Source: Sedimentibacter sp. zth1
GTDB taxonomy: Bacteria; Bacillota; Clostridia; Tissierellales; Sedimentibacteraceae
Direction: 5' to 3'
DNA length: 64,000 nt
Assembly (NCBI RefSeq): GCF_017352195.1
Contig: NZ_CP071445.1
Coordinates: 2,170,001-2,234,000 of the forward strand
A model generated the notes under the pieces. That model did no database searches. It was not told where the DNA came from and saw nothing but the letters and a program-made list of their open reading frames with translations. Numbering within the stretch: position 1 is the stretch's first letter; the number at the start of each line of letters is the position of its first letter. Position numbers and translations under genes: made by a program. This document shows positions 25,487 to 34,857 of this stretch, one piece after another.

Positions 25487-27802
25487 ATGAAAAAACTGGT
25501 TATCACTACATTACTTATTGTTTTATTACTATTAACATTTAGTAGTAAAGCATACTCAATAGATTTTAGTGATATTAATAATAAAGACTATTCTGAAATG
25601 TTAAACATACTATCTTCATATAAAATTTTAAATGGTTACACTGATGGTACATTTAGACCAGGTAATTGCATTACTCGTGCTGAAGCTGCTAAAATAGCAG
25701 TCATGTTAACTGGTTACGAAAATATCTCTTTTGGCATGACATCAAATTTCTCAGATATGCAAGGTCACTGGGCAGAAAGATATGTTGAAATAACAAATGT
25801 ACTTGGTATTGTTAAAGGTTATGAAGATAATACTTTTAAACCAAATCAATATGTTACTTTTGAAGAAGCTGTAACTATAATTATAAGGGTACTAGGATAC
25901 AATGACGAAGTTGTTGGAAATAATTATCCTGATAATTATCTTAATTTAGCAAAAAAATTAAATCTATTAGAAAATATTTCTAATCCAAGCAAATATATGA
26001 CAAGAGAAAGTATGTCCTTTTTAGTATATAACTCTTTGAATTGCCATACTGTAAATATAAAAAATAGTAATATCATATATAATAGTAAGCTACTGTTAAA
26101 TAATTTAGGTAGAAAAGAAACTAGACAAATAACTGATACTTACGTATTGGAACATTCAGAAATTTATTTAGCTAAATATTTGATGAATATATTTGATATA
26201 TATTATGATAATAATGACAACATAGTTTTGATAAACAATCCAGTATACACAACTATCACAGGATATATCAAATCATCATTACCATCAAATTTAATTTTTT
26301 TAAGCGATAAATATGGAAATTCTAAACTTTATAATTTGAATGATGTTCCAATAGTTTATAATAATATTAAAAGCTATGTAAATAATGAGGATTTAAAAAA
26401 TTCAAATGCACGATTTTTGATTTCTGATTCATCAGAAATAGTTGCAGCTGTTATAGAAAAACCTACTGATATCAAAATAATCAGTAACAACGAATTATAC
26501 AAGAATAGTGAAGACATTTTTGCTGGAAAGTATCTTCCTAAAAAAGATAACAAAATTTTATTTGAAAATATAAGAGTTACTGGAGCAGCAGATAATTTAT
26601 ATGACATTAAAACTAACGATGTAGTTTACTTTTATGAAACTAAGGAATCTAACTATAATAAAAGCACAGTAAGTATGGAGGTTATTAGGAATAACATAAC
26701 TAATATATTTAATGGTACTGAATATAAAGGGTACGATGAATATTACAATATTGGTGATATTAAATATAAATTAAACGCTAATGCCAATATAAAAGAACAG
26801 CCCTCTATTGGCGATTCAGTTAAAGCCATACTAGATAAAGATAATTCAATCTTGCAACTTGAAGTTATGAGGTATGTTCAAGAGCCTAAAAAATATGCAT
26901 TGGTTTTGGGAGTCAATCAAGGTACAAATGCCTTGCCAACAGTAAATATATTAAAACATGATGGAACTACTAAAACCTATACACTTAAAGAAAATAGCGG
27001 TGTCGTAATAAAGGCAAGCAATAATAATTCATATATTTATAATACAAGTATTTCTAAAAATGATTTCATAAGATATGATTTACTTAATACATCAACTATT
27101 AAAGTTGTAAAAAAAGAATCTAGCGTTAATATTGTTGGTGAGTATAACCCAAAAGTAAATACAGTTTCAAGCGTAGGATATAAAATTAATTCTTTATCAA
27201 CAATTATGATTTATGGTGAACCATTTAGACAAATCAATCTTGAAAATTTAGGTAACCATTTAGAAGGCAGAGCTGTATTAAAAAACAATGTAATTCAAAT
27301 GCTTATACTAAATAAAAATGTTATAACTGAAGTTGACAAAGAAATTCCCGTTGAAAAACCAATCGTTACAACATATACAGGCCAAGTTTATGGTGCAATA
27401 GATAGTATAAGTAACAACAATTCAACATTAGGTCTTTATAATTACTCATTGTCTTTCAATATTCATAAAGACTTAAATGACAGTATAAACAGTTATAAGA
27501 ACCAGTTTGTGAGATTTAAAGTTATAAACAGTGTAGTTACGGAAATTGAAGCATATAAACCTGAAATAACAAAAAGTAAAGTAACTGCTATTTACAAAAA
27601 TCAGTTACAGATAGATGGAATTTCTTTAGTTGAATATTCTGATAATGTAATGGTATACATTTGTTCTCAAGATGCATTAGGAGAATATATATCTTTTAAA
27701 AACGCATCCTTAAGTGATGTTAAAATAAATTCAACAGTACAATTTTATGTAACCGATAACAAATATAATGGTGTTGTTAATGTAATAGTTATTTATAATT
27801 AA
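25487..27802 (+). CDS. Secreted SLH-domain surface protein
   Basis: 771 aa from the ATG after GGGTGAAATT. A signal peptide (KKLVITTLLIVLLLLTFSS..AYS) is followed by three S-layer homology repeats at about 25-165: YKILNGYTDGTFRPGNCITR, LGIVKGYEDNTFKPNQYVTF and a weaker third. These anchor proteins to pyruvylated secondary wall polymers. The remaining 600 residues are beta-rich repeats of a form seen in clostridial S-layer-type proteins, without catalytic motifs (for example YTGQVYGAIDSISNNNSTLG and RYVQEPKKYALVLGV). Predicted cell-surface or sporulation-related structural protein. A strong terminator follows. Confidence 0.82.
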   Translation: MKKLVITTLLIVLLLLTFSSKAYSIDFSDINNKDYSEMLNILSSYKILNGYTDGTFRPGNCITRAEAAKIAVMLTGYENISFGMTSNFSDMQGHWAERYVEITNVLGIVKGYEDNTFKPNQYVTFEEAVTIIIRVLGYNDEVVGNNYPDNYLNLAKKLNLLENISNPSKYMTRESMSFLVYNSLNCHTVNIKNSNIIYNSKLLLNNLGRKETRQITDTYVLEHSEIYLAKYLMNIFDIYYDNNDNIVLINNPVYTTITGYIKSSLPSNLIFLSDKYGNSKLYNLNDVPIVYNNIKSYVNNEDLKNSNARFLISDSSEIVAAVIEKPTDIKIISNNELYKNSEDIFAGKYLPKKDNKILFENIRVTGAADNLYDIKTNDVVYFYETKESNYNKSTVSMEVIRNNITNIFNGTEYKGYDEYYNIGDIKYKLNANANIKEQPSIGDSVKAILDKDNSILQLEVMRYVQEPKKYALVLGVNQGTNALPTVNILKHDGTTKTYTLKENSGVVIKASNNNSYIYNTSISKNDFIRYDLLNTSTIKVVKKESSVNIVGEYNPKVNTVSSVGYKINSLSTIMIYGEPFRQINLENLGNHLEGRAVLKNNVIQMLILNKNVITEVDKEIPVEKPIVTTYTGQVYGAIDSISNNNSTLGLYNYSLSFNIHKDLNDSINSYKNQFVRFKVINSVVTEIEAYKPEITKSKVTAIYKNQLQIDGISLVEYSDNVMVYICSQDALGEYISFKNASLSDVKINSTVQFYVTDNKYNGVVNVIVIYN

Positions 27803-27814
27803 TAAAACAACTTT

Positions 27815-27866
27815 AAAAAATGGCTGTTGCATTAGTGATCAGAAATCGCAGTGCAACAGCCCCTTT
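27815..27866. terminator. Bidirectional terminator
   Basis: GGCTGTTGCA and TGCAACAGCC with a 20-base loop, flanked by A- and T-runs, between the SLH gene and the downstream SleC-like gene on the minus strand. Confidence 0.85.
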
Positions 27867-27869
27867 ATT

Positions 27870-29231
27870 TTAAACTTCCAAATTTTCATAGAGTTGTGCT
27901 ATTTGACCCCATGTAGCAGGTCCAATAAGCCCTGTATCTATTCCTAAATATTCTCTTTGTATAGCTCTAACAGCTTCTTCGGTTTGTTCATCAAATATAC
28001 CTGTTACAGTTACTTTAGGTATAGAAGGATAGTATTGGGAAATTTTTTCTAAGTAAGTTTGCATTAACGTCACACTTTTATCTCCCATGCCTTTTGATAG
28101 TAAATATCCTGGATAAATAGTTTTGTTTTTAAAACACCCTTCTGGTATTTCAGAATAAATTTTTTTATAAGTTTTATCTAATGTTGCCAATGTCTGTATA
28201 CCAACTACACCATCTACAATTATATTAAATTTTTTTTCAATTGCTTTTACAGCTTCTGTAGTTTCTGGTCCAAAGTAACTTGTCAATTCTATCAATGGAA
28301 TATCACCGTAGTAACATGCTATTGCACGTACATAATATTGTATTAATCTTACCCAAATGCCAGAATCACCTTCTTGCCAAGAAATAGCGAAAGAACTTTC
28401 TATTTCTTCAGGCTCAATACCCTCCGATATAAGTTCACTTACTCCTTTCACGGCATTATATATATATTTTATTTTATACCATGTTGCACTTCCTATAATT
28501 CCATCCTGTGTTAAGTTAAATGCCTTTTGAAAAGCTTTTACTGCATCCTCTGTATCCTTTCTAAAAATTCCATCAGGATTTTCTATTTTGGGAATCGCTG
28601 GATAATTTTCTCTAATTCTGTTTAATTCCCGTTGCATAATGAAAACATCTCGCCCAAAGCTACCTAATCGCAATGGATATAATGGGTAAGATTCAAAATT
28701 GGCATTTATAGGAACGTCTGTAACAATATCAATATCTTCACCATAGTAATATTTTAAAATATCATATGGTGAGTAACCACTTTCTGCTAGAGTTACTGTC
28801 TCCCACTGTAATAAGCCGTCACAAGTTACATTCACTCCATCGCAATAAGAAGCAGCAATTGGTTCTATTTTACCCTGTCGTACAATATAACTATTAAAAA
28901 TTTCATCAACAATTTTAGATATATTTTCAAAAATATCTCTTCCTGGCACAAAAGATTGGTCAAATTGTGTTGAATTTGTTATGTCAAAATCATATCCGCG
29001 AATACGATATTGTTCTGTAAAGATTCTGTTTAATGCAAAAGTTATTTGAGCATAAATATTTGCCCTAACTGCACTTTCAGGCCAGGTAGGATAAATTTCA
29101 CTAGATGCAACATTTTTAATATACTCTGGAAAGGAAACAATCACATTTTCAGCAGGTTCATCGGGTTTTCCTAGGTGAACTGATATACTTTCTGGAATAA
29201 ACGGAACGTCAGGTCGACTAATTATAACCAT
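27870..29231 (-). CDS. SleC-like spore cortex-lytic enzyme, copy A (without pro-domain partner)
   Basis: 453 aa starting at MVIISRPDVPFIPESISVHL, after GTGGTGAT. The first 200 residues match the SpoIID-like catalytic domain of SleC (YIKNVASSEIYPTWPESAV, GYDFDITNSTQFDQSF, YCDGVNVTCDGLLQW), which is a lytic transglycosylase that opens spore cortex peptidoglycan during germination. Two or three PG_binding_1 repeats follow (LRLGSFGRDVFIMQRELN, EGDSGIWVRLIQYYVRA, KGMGDKSVTLMQTYLEK). It is the same length as copy B at 29548-30909 and largely identical. The upstream SleC pro-region gene is reduced here to a relic (29245-29384), so this copy may be unregulated or non-functional. Confidence 0.83.
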   Translation of the reverse strand: MVIISRPDVPFIPESISVHLGKPDEPAENVIVSFPEYIKNVASSEIYPTWPESAVRANIYAQITFALNRIFTEQYRIRGYDFDITNSTQFDQSFVPGRDIFENISKIVDEIFNSYIVRQGKIEPIAASYCDGVNVTCDGLLQWETVTLAESGYSPYDILKYYYGEDIDIVTDVPINANFESYPLYPLRLGSFGRDVFIMQRELNRIRENYPAIPKIENPDGIFRKDTEDAVKAFQKAFNLTQDGIIGSATWYKIKYIYNAVKGVSELISEGIEPEEIESSFAISWQEGDSGIWVRLIQYYVRAIACYYGDIPLIELTSYFGPETTEAVKAIEKKFNIIVDGVVGIQTLATLDKTYKKIYSEIPEGCFKNKTIYPGYLLSKGMGDKSVTLMQTYLEKISQYYPSIPKVTVTGIFDEQTEEAVRAIQREYLGIDTGLIGPATWGQIAQLYENLEV

Positions 29232-29244
29232 TTTATCACCACTC

Positions 29245-29384
29245 TTAACATAATATTTTTGGATCTTGTTTATGAATCGTATTAATATCATCTATTGTAC
29301 TAAGTAATAAGTTGATTATCTACATAGATGTAATATTCTCAAACACACTTATATTAGATATATTTGGTCTTTCAACATGGTCAT
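29245..29384 (-). pseudogene. Relic of the SleC pro-domain gene ahead of copy A
   Basis: Reads NISVFENITSM-stop-IINLLLS, matching DISVFENITSMQSINLLPN at the end of the intact pro-domain gene (30914-31357). A TAG sits at 29320-29322 and a TAA at 29245-29247; the first two thirds of the gene are missing. Nucleotide similarity to the intact copy is evident on both sides. Confidence 0.75.
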
Positions 29385-29499
29385 TATAACTTATGTCTAT
29401 CAGTTTGCCTAAGTTATTATATGCATAATTTTGAAATGGAATGACTTAAATAATTAAAATAAATGCAAAGATTAATGAAATACATATAAAATAGAAGAT

Positions 29500-29538
29500 A
29501 AAAAAAGACTGCTACACTAATTTCTAAATGAAACAGCA
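29500..29538 (-). terminator. Terminator of SleC-like copy B
   Basis: CTGTTTCA pairs with TGTAGCAG (one mismatch, one G-T) around a 12-base loop, followed on the minus strand by a seven-base T-run. Confidence 0.65.
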
Positions 29539-29547
29539 ACTTAATTT

Positions 29548-30909
29548 TTACACTTCTAAATTTTCATATAGTTCTGCTATTTTACTCCATGTAGCAGGTC
29601 CAATAAGCCCTGTATCTATTCCTAAATATTCTCTTTGTATCGCTCTAGCCGCAGCTTCAGTTTGTTCATCAAATATACCTGTAACACTTACTTTAGGTAT
29701 AAACGGATAGTATTGATAAATTTTTTCTAAATAAGTTTGCATCAACGTCACATTTTTATCCCCCATGCCTTTTGATAGTAAATATCCTGGGTAGATAGTT
29801 TTGTTCTTAAAACAACCTTCTGATATTTCTGAATAAATTTTTCTATAAATTTTGTCTAGTACTGCCCATGTTTGTATACCAACTACACCGTCTATAATTA
29901 TATCAAATTTTGTTTGAAGTGCCTTGACGGCTTCTGTAGTTTCTGGTCCAAAGTAACTTGTCAATTCTATCATTGGGATATCTCCGTAATAACATGCAAT
30001 CGCACGTACATAGTATTGTATTAATCTAACCCAAATGCCAGAATCACCTTCTTGCCAAGAAATAACGAAAGGACTTTCTATTTCTTCAGGCTCAATACCC
30101 TCTGAAATAAGTTCACCTAACCCTTTCACAGCATTATATATATATTTTATTTTATACCATGTTGCACTCCCAATAACTCCATCCTGCGTTAAGTCAAATG
30201 CTTTTTGAAAAGCTTTTACTGCATCCTCTGTGTCTTTTCTAAAAATTCCATCAGGATTTTCTATTTTAGGAATTGCTGGATAATTTTCTCTAATTCTGTT
30301 TAATTCTTGTTGTATGATGAAAACATCTCTCCCAAAACTACCTAATCGTAATGGATATAAAGGATAAGATTCAAAATTTGCATTAACAGGAACATCCGTA
30401 ACAAGGTCTATATCTTCACCATAGTAATATTTTAAAATGTCATATGGAGAGTAACCATCTTCTGCTAGAGTTACTGTCTCCCACTGTAATAAGCCGTCAC
30501 AATCAACATTCACTCCATCGCAATAAGAAGCAGCAATTGGTTCTATTTTACCTTGGCGTACAATATAACTATTAAAAATTTCATCAACAACTTCAGATAT
30601 ATTTTCAAAAATATCTCTTCCAGGCACAAAAGATTGATCAAATTGTGTTGAATTTGTAATGTCAAAATCATATCCGAGGTTTCTATAGCGTTCTGTAAAA
30701 ATTCTGTTTAATGCGAAAGTTATTTGAGCATAAATATTTGCTCTAATTGCACTTTCAGGCCAAGTAGGATAAATTTCACTAGATGCAACATTTTTAATAT
30801 AAGCTGGAAACGAAACAGTCACATTTTCAGCAGGTTCATCTGGCTTTCCTAGATGAACTGTTACATTTTCTGGAATAAACGGAACATCAGGGCGACTAAT
30901 TATAACCAT
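29548..30909 (-). CDS. SleC-like spore cortex-lytic enzyme, copy B
   Basis: 453 aa starting MVIISRPDVPFIPENVTVHL, preceded by GTGGTGAAGAA. It holds the SleC SpoIID-type lytic transglycosylase region (YIKNVASSEIYPTWPESAI, DFDITNSTQFDQSFVPGR) and PG_binding_1 repeats. SleC proteins in Clostridium are single chains with an N-terminal pro-sequence cleaved by Csp proteases; here the pro-region is a separate gene (30914-31357) ending four bases upstream. The two would have to associate, or the TGA boundary be bypassed, to mimic a normal pro-enzyme. Function in cortex hydrolysis at germination is inferred from family. Confidence 0.83.
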   Translation of the reverse strand: MVIISRPDVPFIPENVTVHLGKPDEPAENVTVSFPAYIKNVASSEIYPTWPESAIRANIYAQITFALNRIFTERYRNLGYDFDITNSTQFDQSFVPGRDIFENISEVVDEIFNSYIVRQGKIEPIAASYCDGVNVDCDGLLQWETVTLAEDGYSPYDILKYYYGEDIDLVTDVPVNANFESYPLYPLRLGSFGRDVFIIQQELNRIRENYPAIPKIENPDGIFRKDTEDAVKAFQKAFDLTQDGVIGSATWYKIKYIYNAVKGLGELISEGIEPEEIESPFVISWQEGDSGIWVRLIQYYVRAIACYYGDIPMIELTSYFGPETTEAVKALQTKFDIIIDGVVGIQTWAVLDKIYRKIYSEISEGCFKNKTIYPGYLLSKGMGDKNVTLMQTYLEKIYQYYPFIPKVSVTGIFDEQTEAAARAIQREYLGIDTGLIGPATWSKIAELYENLEV

Positions 30910-30913
30910 TTCT

Positions 30914-31357
30914 TCACCACATTCCACATAAGCTTTGTTGATCTCGTTTATTATTTGCATTTGTATTTTCCATCGTATTAGGTAATAAATTGATTGACTG
31001 CATAGATGTAATATTCTCAAATACACTTATATCAAACACATCTTTTGAAAAAAAATTTGGTGCTTCAATACAAGCATTGTATTCCGAATATATCTTGGGG
31101 TTTCCAGGTGTTGTTGAAAGTTTGCCACTAACTGTTGGTAAAGGTAAAGGATCTGTTTTTCCATCGATATCAGTCGTTAAAACTTTAGAAACATAATATT
31201 CATCCCCTATTAATTTACTAACAGTTACTTTTGCATTAGTAACTGGCTGTATGCCATAAATCGGTGAATCATGGTATACCTGAAATGTGATATATCCAGT
31301 TTTGGGATTTTCAGTTAAATATATTTCCAACATTTCTTGAAAGTTAGCATAACTCAT
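30914..31357 (-). CDS. SleC-type pro-region as a separate protein
   Basis: 147 aa, starting at MSYANFQEMLEIYLTENPKT after AAGGAGG. The fold is a carboxypeptidase-regulatory-like beta sandwich (TGYITFQVYHDSPIYGIQPV, AKVTVSKLIG, LTTDIDGKTDPLPLP), then DVFDISVFENITSMQSINLLPN. This sequence and order match the N-terminal pre-pro region of clostridial SleC, directly ahead of its catalytic part. The TGA stop lies at a ribosome site for the next gene (GGTGAAG), which implies coupled translation. A fused SleC would need a change of frame at this point, so either it evolved into two subunits or frameshifting occurs. Confidence 0.75.
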   Translation of the reverse strand: MSYANFQEMLEIYLTENPKTGYITFQVYHDSPIYGIQPVTNAKVTVSKLIGDEYYVSKVLTTDIDGKTDPLPLPTVSGKLSTTPGNPKIYSEYNACIEAPNFFSKDVFDISVFENITSMQSINLLPNTMENTNANNKRDQQSLCGMW

Positions 31358-31569
31358 TAAATTCCTCCTTATAAAGATAATAAAACTTAAAAAATCTAAG
31401 AACTTCAATCACAAAAATTAATTGGTACTATGATTTGATTTTTACATTTGATTTCATATAATATTTATATAAAATAAAATGTAGTATGTTTATTAGTTTA
31501 CTTAAGTAATTATATGCATAATTTAGAAATGGAATGACTAAAATAATTAAAACAACCGCAATTAAACCC

Positions 31570-32421
31570 CTATTTTATAGTTTTTGTTAAAAAAACTTTT
31601 TTATACTTTTTAGACAATTCATTAGAAGCATTTATAGCATCATCACTACTATTATAAAATGCATAAACACTTGAACCGCTTCCAGTCATCAATGAAGAAA
31701 CTGCTCCATATTTATTTAGTGCGTCTTTTATTGTAATAATTTCAGGAAACAACTTTATAGACACAAACTCTAAGGTGTTTGCAACAGAATTGCACGTATT
31801 TAAATAATCTTCTTTTTCAATATACTCTAAAATTTTATTATCACTATACATATTATAATTGTCACACCTTACATTTTTATATGCAAGTGGTGTTGATATG
31901 CTGAAATCAGGCTTTACAATAACTATATATTTCCATTTAAAAGGCGCTAGCTCTGTTATCTTTTCACCTATACCTTCGCATAAACATGTCCCTCCAACAA
32001 TACAAAATGGAACATCAGCACCAATTTGTATTCCAATATCACACATATCTTGCAAACTCATGTTTAAGTTCCAGAGTTTGTTTAATCCTTTTATCACACA
32101 GGCTGCATTGCTACTTCCACCTGCAAGTCCAGCTTCAGTAGGAATAACTTTATTTATATCAATTCTAGCATGATTTTTTATATTATATTTTTTCTTTAAT
32201 AGCATTACTGCTTTGTAACATGTATTTTTATCATTCAATGGTATATCATAATCATTACAATTTATTATAATATTATCATTGCAGCTTTCAATTTTAATTT
32301 CATCATGTAACTCTAATTCTTGCATTACCGTTTTTATATTGTGATATCCATTTTCCATTTTATTTACAATATCAAGAAATAAATTTATTTTTGCATAAGA
32401 TTTTAAAATAACTTTCTCCAA
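31570..32421 (-). CDS. ispE: 4-diphosphocytidyl-2-C-methyl-D-erythritol kinase
   Basis: 283 aa of the GHMP kinase family. Start set at TTG with GGAGG five bases upstream (an earlier TTG lies inside that site). Conserved: KSYAKINLFLDI, the ATP-binding PTEAGLAGGSSNAA and the C-terminal MTGSGSSVYAFY. It phosphorylates the 2-hydroxyl of CDP-ME in the MEP isoprenoid pathway, so this organism makes isoprenoids by that route. It follows the DUF1893 gene closely and runs toward the SleC locus. Confidence 0.92.
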   Translation of the reverse strand: MEKVILKSYAKINLFLDIVNKMENGYHNIKTVMQELELHDEIKIESCNDNIIINCNDYDIPLNDKNTCYKAVMLLKKKYNIKNHARIDINKVIPTEAGLAGGSSNAACVIKGLNKLWNLNMSLQDMCDIGIQIGADVPFCIVGGTCLCEGIGEKITELAPFKWKYIVIVKPDFSISTPLAYKNVRCDNYNMYSDNKILEYIEKEDYLNTCNSVANTLEFVSIKLFPEIITIKDALNKYGAVSSLMTGSGSSVYAFYNSSDDAINASNELSKKYKKVFLTKTIK

Positions 32422-32446
32422 CTCGTCCTCCAACTACTATAAAGAT

Positions 32447-32875
32447 TTAAATATCTCCAATTTTTATTAAAAATGCTTCAATATTTTCCATAAGCTTTTC
32501 AAAGCTTGTTTCGTTCTTTGCAATTTTTTCAACAGGACACATATCTGTTTTATCTCTATTTTTTATATAATCTATAACCTCTATTGCAGTAACTAAAATA
32601 CCCTCATTCTCCAATATTAACTTAGCTTTTTTAGTTATTATGTCGCAATAAAGTTCCTTGATTTTAGCTTCTTGATAAATCCATGCTGCTGCCTTTCCAA
32701 CCACTCTATCTGCACAATAACACCCATTCATTTTCTCTCCTAAAGTCCTGAACGCAAAAAACAGAGGCTTAATTCCTGAATCATCACTTTTGTATATTAC
32801 ACTATCATTTTTGACAATTACTATTTTCTTATTTTCAATATATAATGTTTCTCTTGCTAATTTATTATTATTCAT
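32447..32875 (-). CDS. DUF1893 domain protein
   Basis: 142 aa. The sequence NKKIVIVKNDSVIYKSDDSG, GCYCADRVVGKAAAWIY and the helix LILENEGILVTAIEVIDYI correspond to the DUF1893 family, whose structures (TM1506) have a deaminase-like fold but lack the full zinc site. A conserved Cys-x-Cys and Asp-Arg-Val-Val-Gly-Lys-Ala-Ala segment is present. Function is not established. It likely shares a transcript with ispE. Confidence 0.8.
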   Translation of the reverse strand: MNNNKLARETLYIENKKIVIVKNDSVIYKSDDSGIKPLFFAFRTLGEKMNGCYCADRVVGKAAAWIYQEAKIKELYCDIITKKAKLILENEGILVTAIEVIDYIKNRDKTDMCPVEKIAKNETSFEKLMENIEAFLIKIGDI

Positions 32876-33104
32876 ACTTTTATCCTTTTACTAAAATAAT
32901 TTATTTTTTAAAAATATTTAGATTAGTATCTCCTTATTTCAACAAAACTTGCATTTTTATATTATTCTATAATTTTCTATTTTGCAAGCATTTTTTGAAA
33001 TTATGGCAATTCATTGATATTTAATATTTATATTTTGTTGTTTTCTTATTAGCTACTATTTGTTATAATTATATAAAGTAAAAAAATTCTATAAGGAATA
33101 TAAA

Positions 33105-33935
33105 TTGAAGAAATTATTTAAATTTTTAGTAACTGTTATATCTTTAGCTATACTTGTGTATACTTATTCAAGGTATATTGAACCAAAATTTATAAAAATT
33201 AATAAACAAATTGTATCTTCTACATATGTTAGTAATGCTTTACTTGGTAAAAAAGTGGTCCAGTTTTCAGATACTCATATATCTGAGTATTTTGGTATAG
33301 AAGAATTAAGGAATATTGTAAATAAAATTAATTTGTTAAATCCTGATATTATTTTGTTCACAGGTGATTTAATTGATAACTACAATAAATATAATATTGA
33401 ACCAACTGAAATTTCTAATGTACTTAGTAAATTGAATGCAACTTATGGTAAATTTTGTGTATACGGAAATCACGATTATGGTGGAGGAGCTGTGTCTATA
33501 TATAAAGAAATTATGAATGATGCTGGCTTTTATTTGCTCATAAACAATACTATCAAATTAGACGAACTTAATTTAACTATAACAGGTTTAGATGATGCTA
33601 TTTTTGGTTATCCAAATCTTGATAGCTTACATAAATATATTGAAGAGAACAACTATAATATAATTATTTGTCATGAACCTGATATTATCGACAATATAGA
33701 AAATTATAACTATGACATAGCTATAGCTGGTCATAGCCATGGTGAGCAAATAAATATACCATTTTTAGATGATTATATTCTTCCTCCCCTTGCTAAAAAC
33801 TATGTTAGAGGTATGTACAACTTGAATACACCTAGGAATGGCAAAATATATGTTAATAAAGGTATAGGTACAACAAAATATCCTTTGAGACTTTTTGCTA
33901 GACCTGAAATCACTATATTTGAATTTACAGAATAG
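33105..33935 (+). CDS. Membrane-anchored metallophosphoesterase (YkuE/YaeI-like)
   Basis: 276 aa from TTG with AAGGAA upstream. An N-terminal membrane anchor (FKFLVTVISLAILVYTYSRY) precedes a calcineurin-like domain with all metal motifs: QFSDTHIS, FTGDLIDN, YGNHDYGGG, ICHEPD and IAGHSHGEQ. The order and the anchor match YkuE/YaeI phosphatases that act outside the membrane or on lipid/UDP-linked substrates. Substrate not known. The next gene starts 25 bases after and is probably co-transcribed. Confidence 0.85.
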   Translation: MKKLFKFLVTVISLAILVYTYSRYIEPKFIKINKQIVSSTYVSNALLGKKVVQFSDTHISEYFGIEELRNIVNKINLLNPDIILFTGDLIDNYNKYNIEPTEISNVLSKLNATYGKFCVYGNHDYGGGAVSIYKEIMNDAGFYLLINNTIKLDELNLTITGLDDAIFGYPNLDSLHKYIEENNYNIIICHEPDIIDNIENYNYDIAIAGHSHGEQINIPFLDDYILPPLAKNYVRGMYNLNTPRNGKIYVNKGIGTTKYPLRLFARPEITIFEFTE

Positions 33936-33960
33936 TTTACATTAAACAAAAGGAGTTCAA

Positions 33961-34785
33961 ATGAAAAAAAATAAGAAAGTTAGTCTAACAAGAAAACTTA
34001 GTAATCATATTAAAGAACACAAAAAACTTTTTGCTATATATGTAGTATTGCGTATACTTGTAGTAGAAACTATGATATTCCAATTTTTTAATGGTAATTA
34101 TGAAAACGTATTTTTATGCCTACTAACATTGTTTTTATTTACAATACCAAGCTTTATAGAAGTAAACTTTCATATAGATGTTCCAGATACTTTGGAAGTT
34201 ATAGTACTTTTGTTTATTTTTTCTGCCGAAATACTTGGTGAAATTAGGGAATACTATATAGCTTTTCCATTTTGGGATACTATGCTACATACTATTAATG
34301 GATTTTTAGCAGCAGCCATTGGATTTTCTTTGGTTGACTTATTAAACAGACATGATAAATTTTCTTTTAAGCTTTCACCTATATATTTGGCTATTTGTGC
34401 ATTCTGTTTTTCTATGACTATAGGAGTCCTATGGGAATTTTTTGAATTTGGAATGGATTTTTTATTTAAAACAGATATGCAAAAAGACACTGTTCTAAAT
34501 TGTATATCAACTGTTTCACTTCATCCTAATGGCAAAAATATTCCTATCATCATTGACAATATAAAAAGTGTAACTATAAATGGTAAAGACTTAGGTCTAA
34601 GTGGCTATTTGGATATAGGTCTTATAGACACTATGAAAGACCTGTTCGTAAACTTTATTGGTGCTATTGTATTCTCTTTTATAGGTTATTTTTATATTAA
34701 AAAACGTGGTGAAGGAAAAGTAGCAAAACGCTTTATACCAAAGTATATGGATATTGAAGAAGATGTAGATAGTGAAAATACATAA
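33961..34785 (+). CDS. Multi-spanning membrane protein, conserved in clostridia (YjdF/DUF2238-like)
   Basis: 274 aa with six or so membrane segments and short cytosolic tails. Residues WDTMLHTINGFLAAAIGFSLVD and VLWEFFEFGMDFL, followed by DTMKDLFVNFIGAIVFSFIGY, recall the DUF2238/YjdF family pattern of His, Glu and Asp residues in membrane segments. I hold this assignment loosely. An unusual polar insert (SVTINGKDLGLSGYLDIG) precedes the last segments. Role unknown. Confidence 0.65.
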   Translation: MKKNKKVSLTRKLSNHIKEHKKLFAIYVVLRILVVETMIFQFFNGNYENVFLCLLTLFLFTIPSFIEVNFHIDVPDTLEVIVLLFIFSAEILGEIREYYIAFPFWDTMLHTINGFLAAAIGFSLVDLLNRHDKFSFKLSPIYLAICAFCFSMTIGVLWEFFEFGMDFLFKTDMQKDTVLNCISTVSLHPNGKNIPIIIDNIKSVTINGKDLGLSGYLDIGLIDTMKDLFVNFIGAIVFSFIGYFYIKKRGEGKVAKRFIPKYMDIEEDVDSENT

Positions 34786-34790
34786 AAACA

Positions 34791-34836
34791 GAGCTATTGC
34801 TCTACTAAAATTACTGTTTTAGTATGGCAATAACTC
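34791..34836. terminator. Long hairpin between convergent genes
   Basis: GAGCTATTGC and GCAATAACTC (one mismatch) enclose a second inverted repeat TACTAAAA/TTTTAGTA. It separates the membrane protein gene from sdaAA; a long T-run is lacking, so termination is less certain. Confidence 0.5.
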
Positions 34837-34857
34837 CGACTATTTTATAGATTTATT

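Larger units (their letters stand above)
27870..29466. repeat. Tandem duplication, unit A of the SleC-like locus
   Basis: This unit matches unit B (29548-31560) over the enzyme gene, over the end of the pro-domain gene and over a flanking stretch containing ATTATATGCATAATTT (around 29420 and 31508). In unit A the middle of the pro-domain gene has been deleted. Confidence 0.75.
29548..31560. repeat. Tandem duplication, unit B of the SleC-like locus
   Basis: Second unit of the duplication, with the pro-domain gene intact. The two enzyme genes have the same length and align without gaps by eye. Confidence 0.75.
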
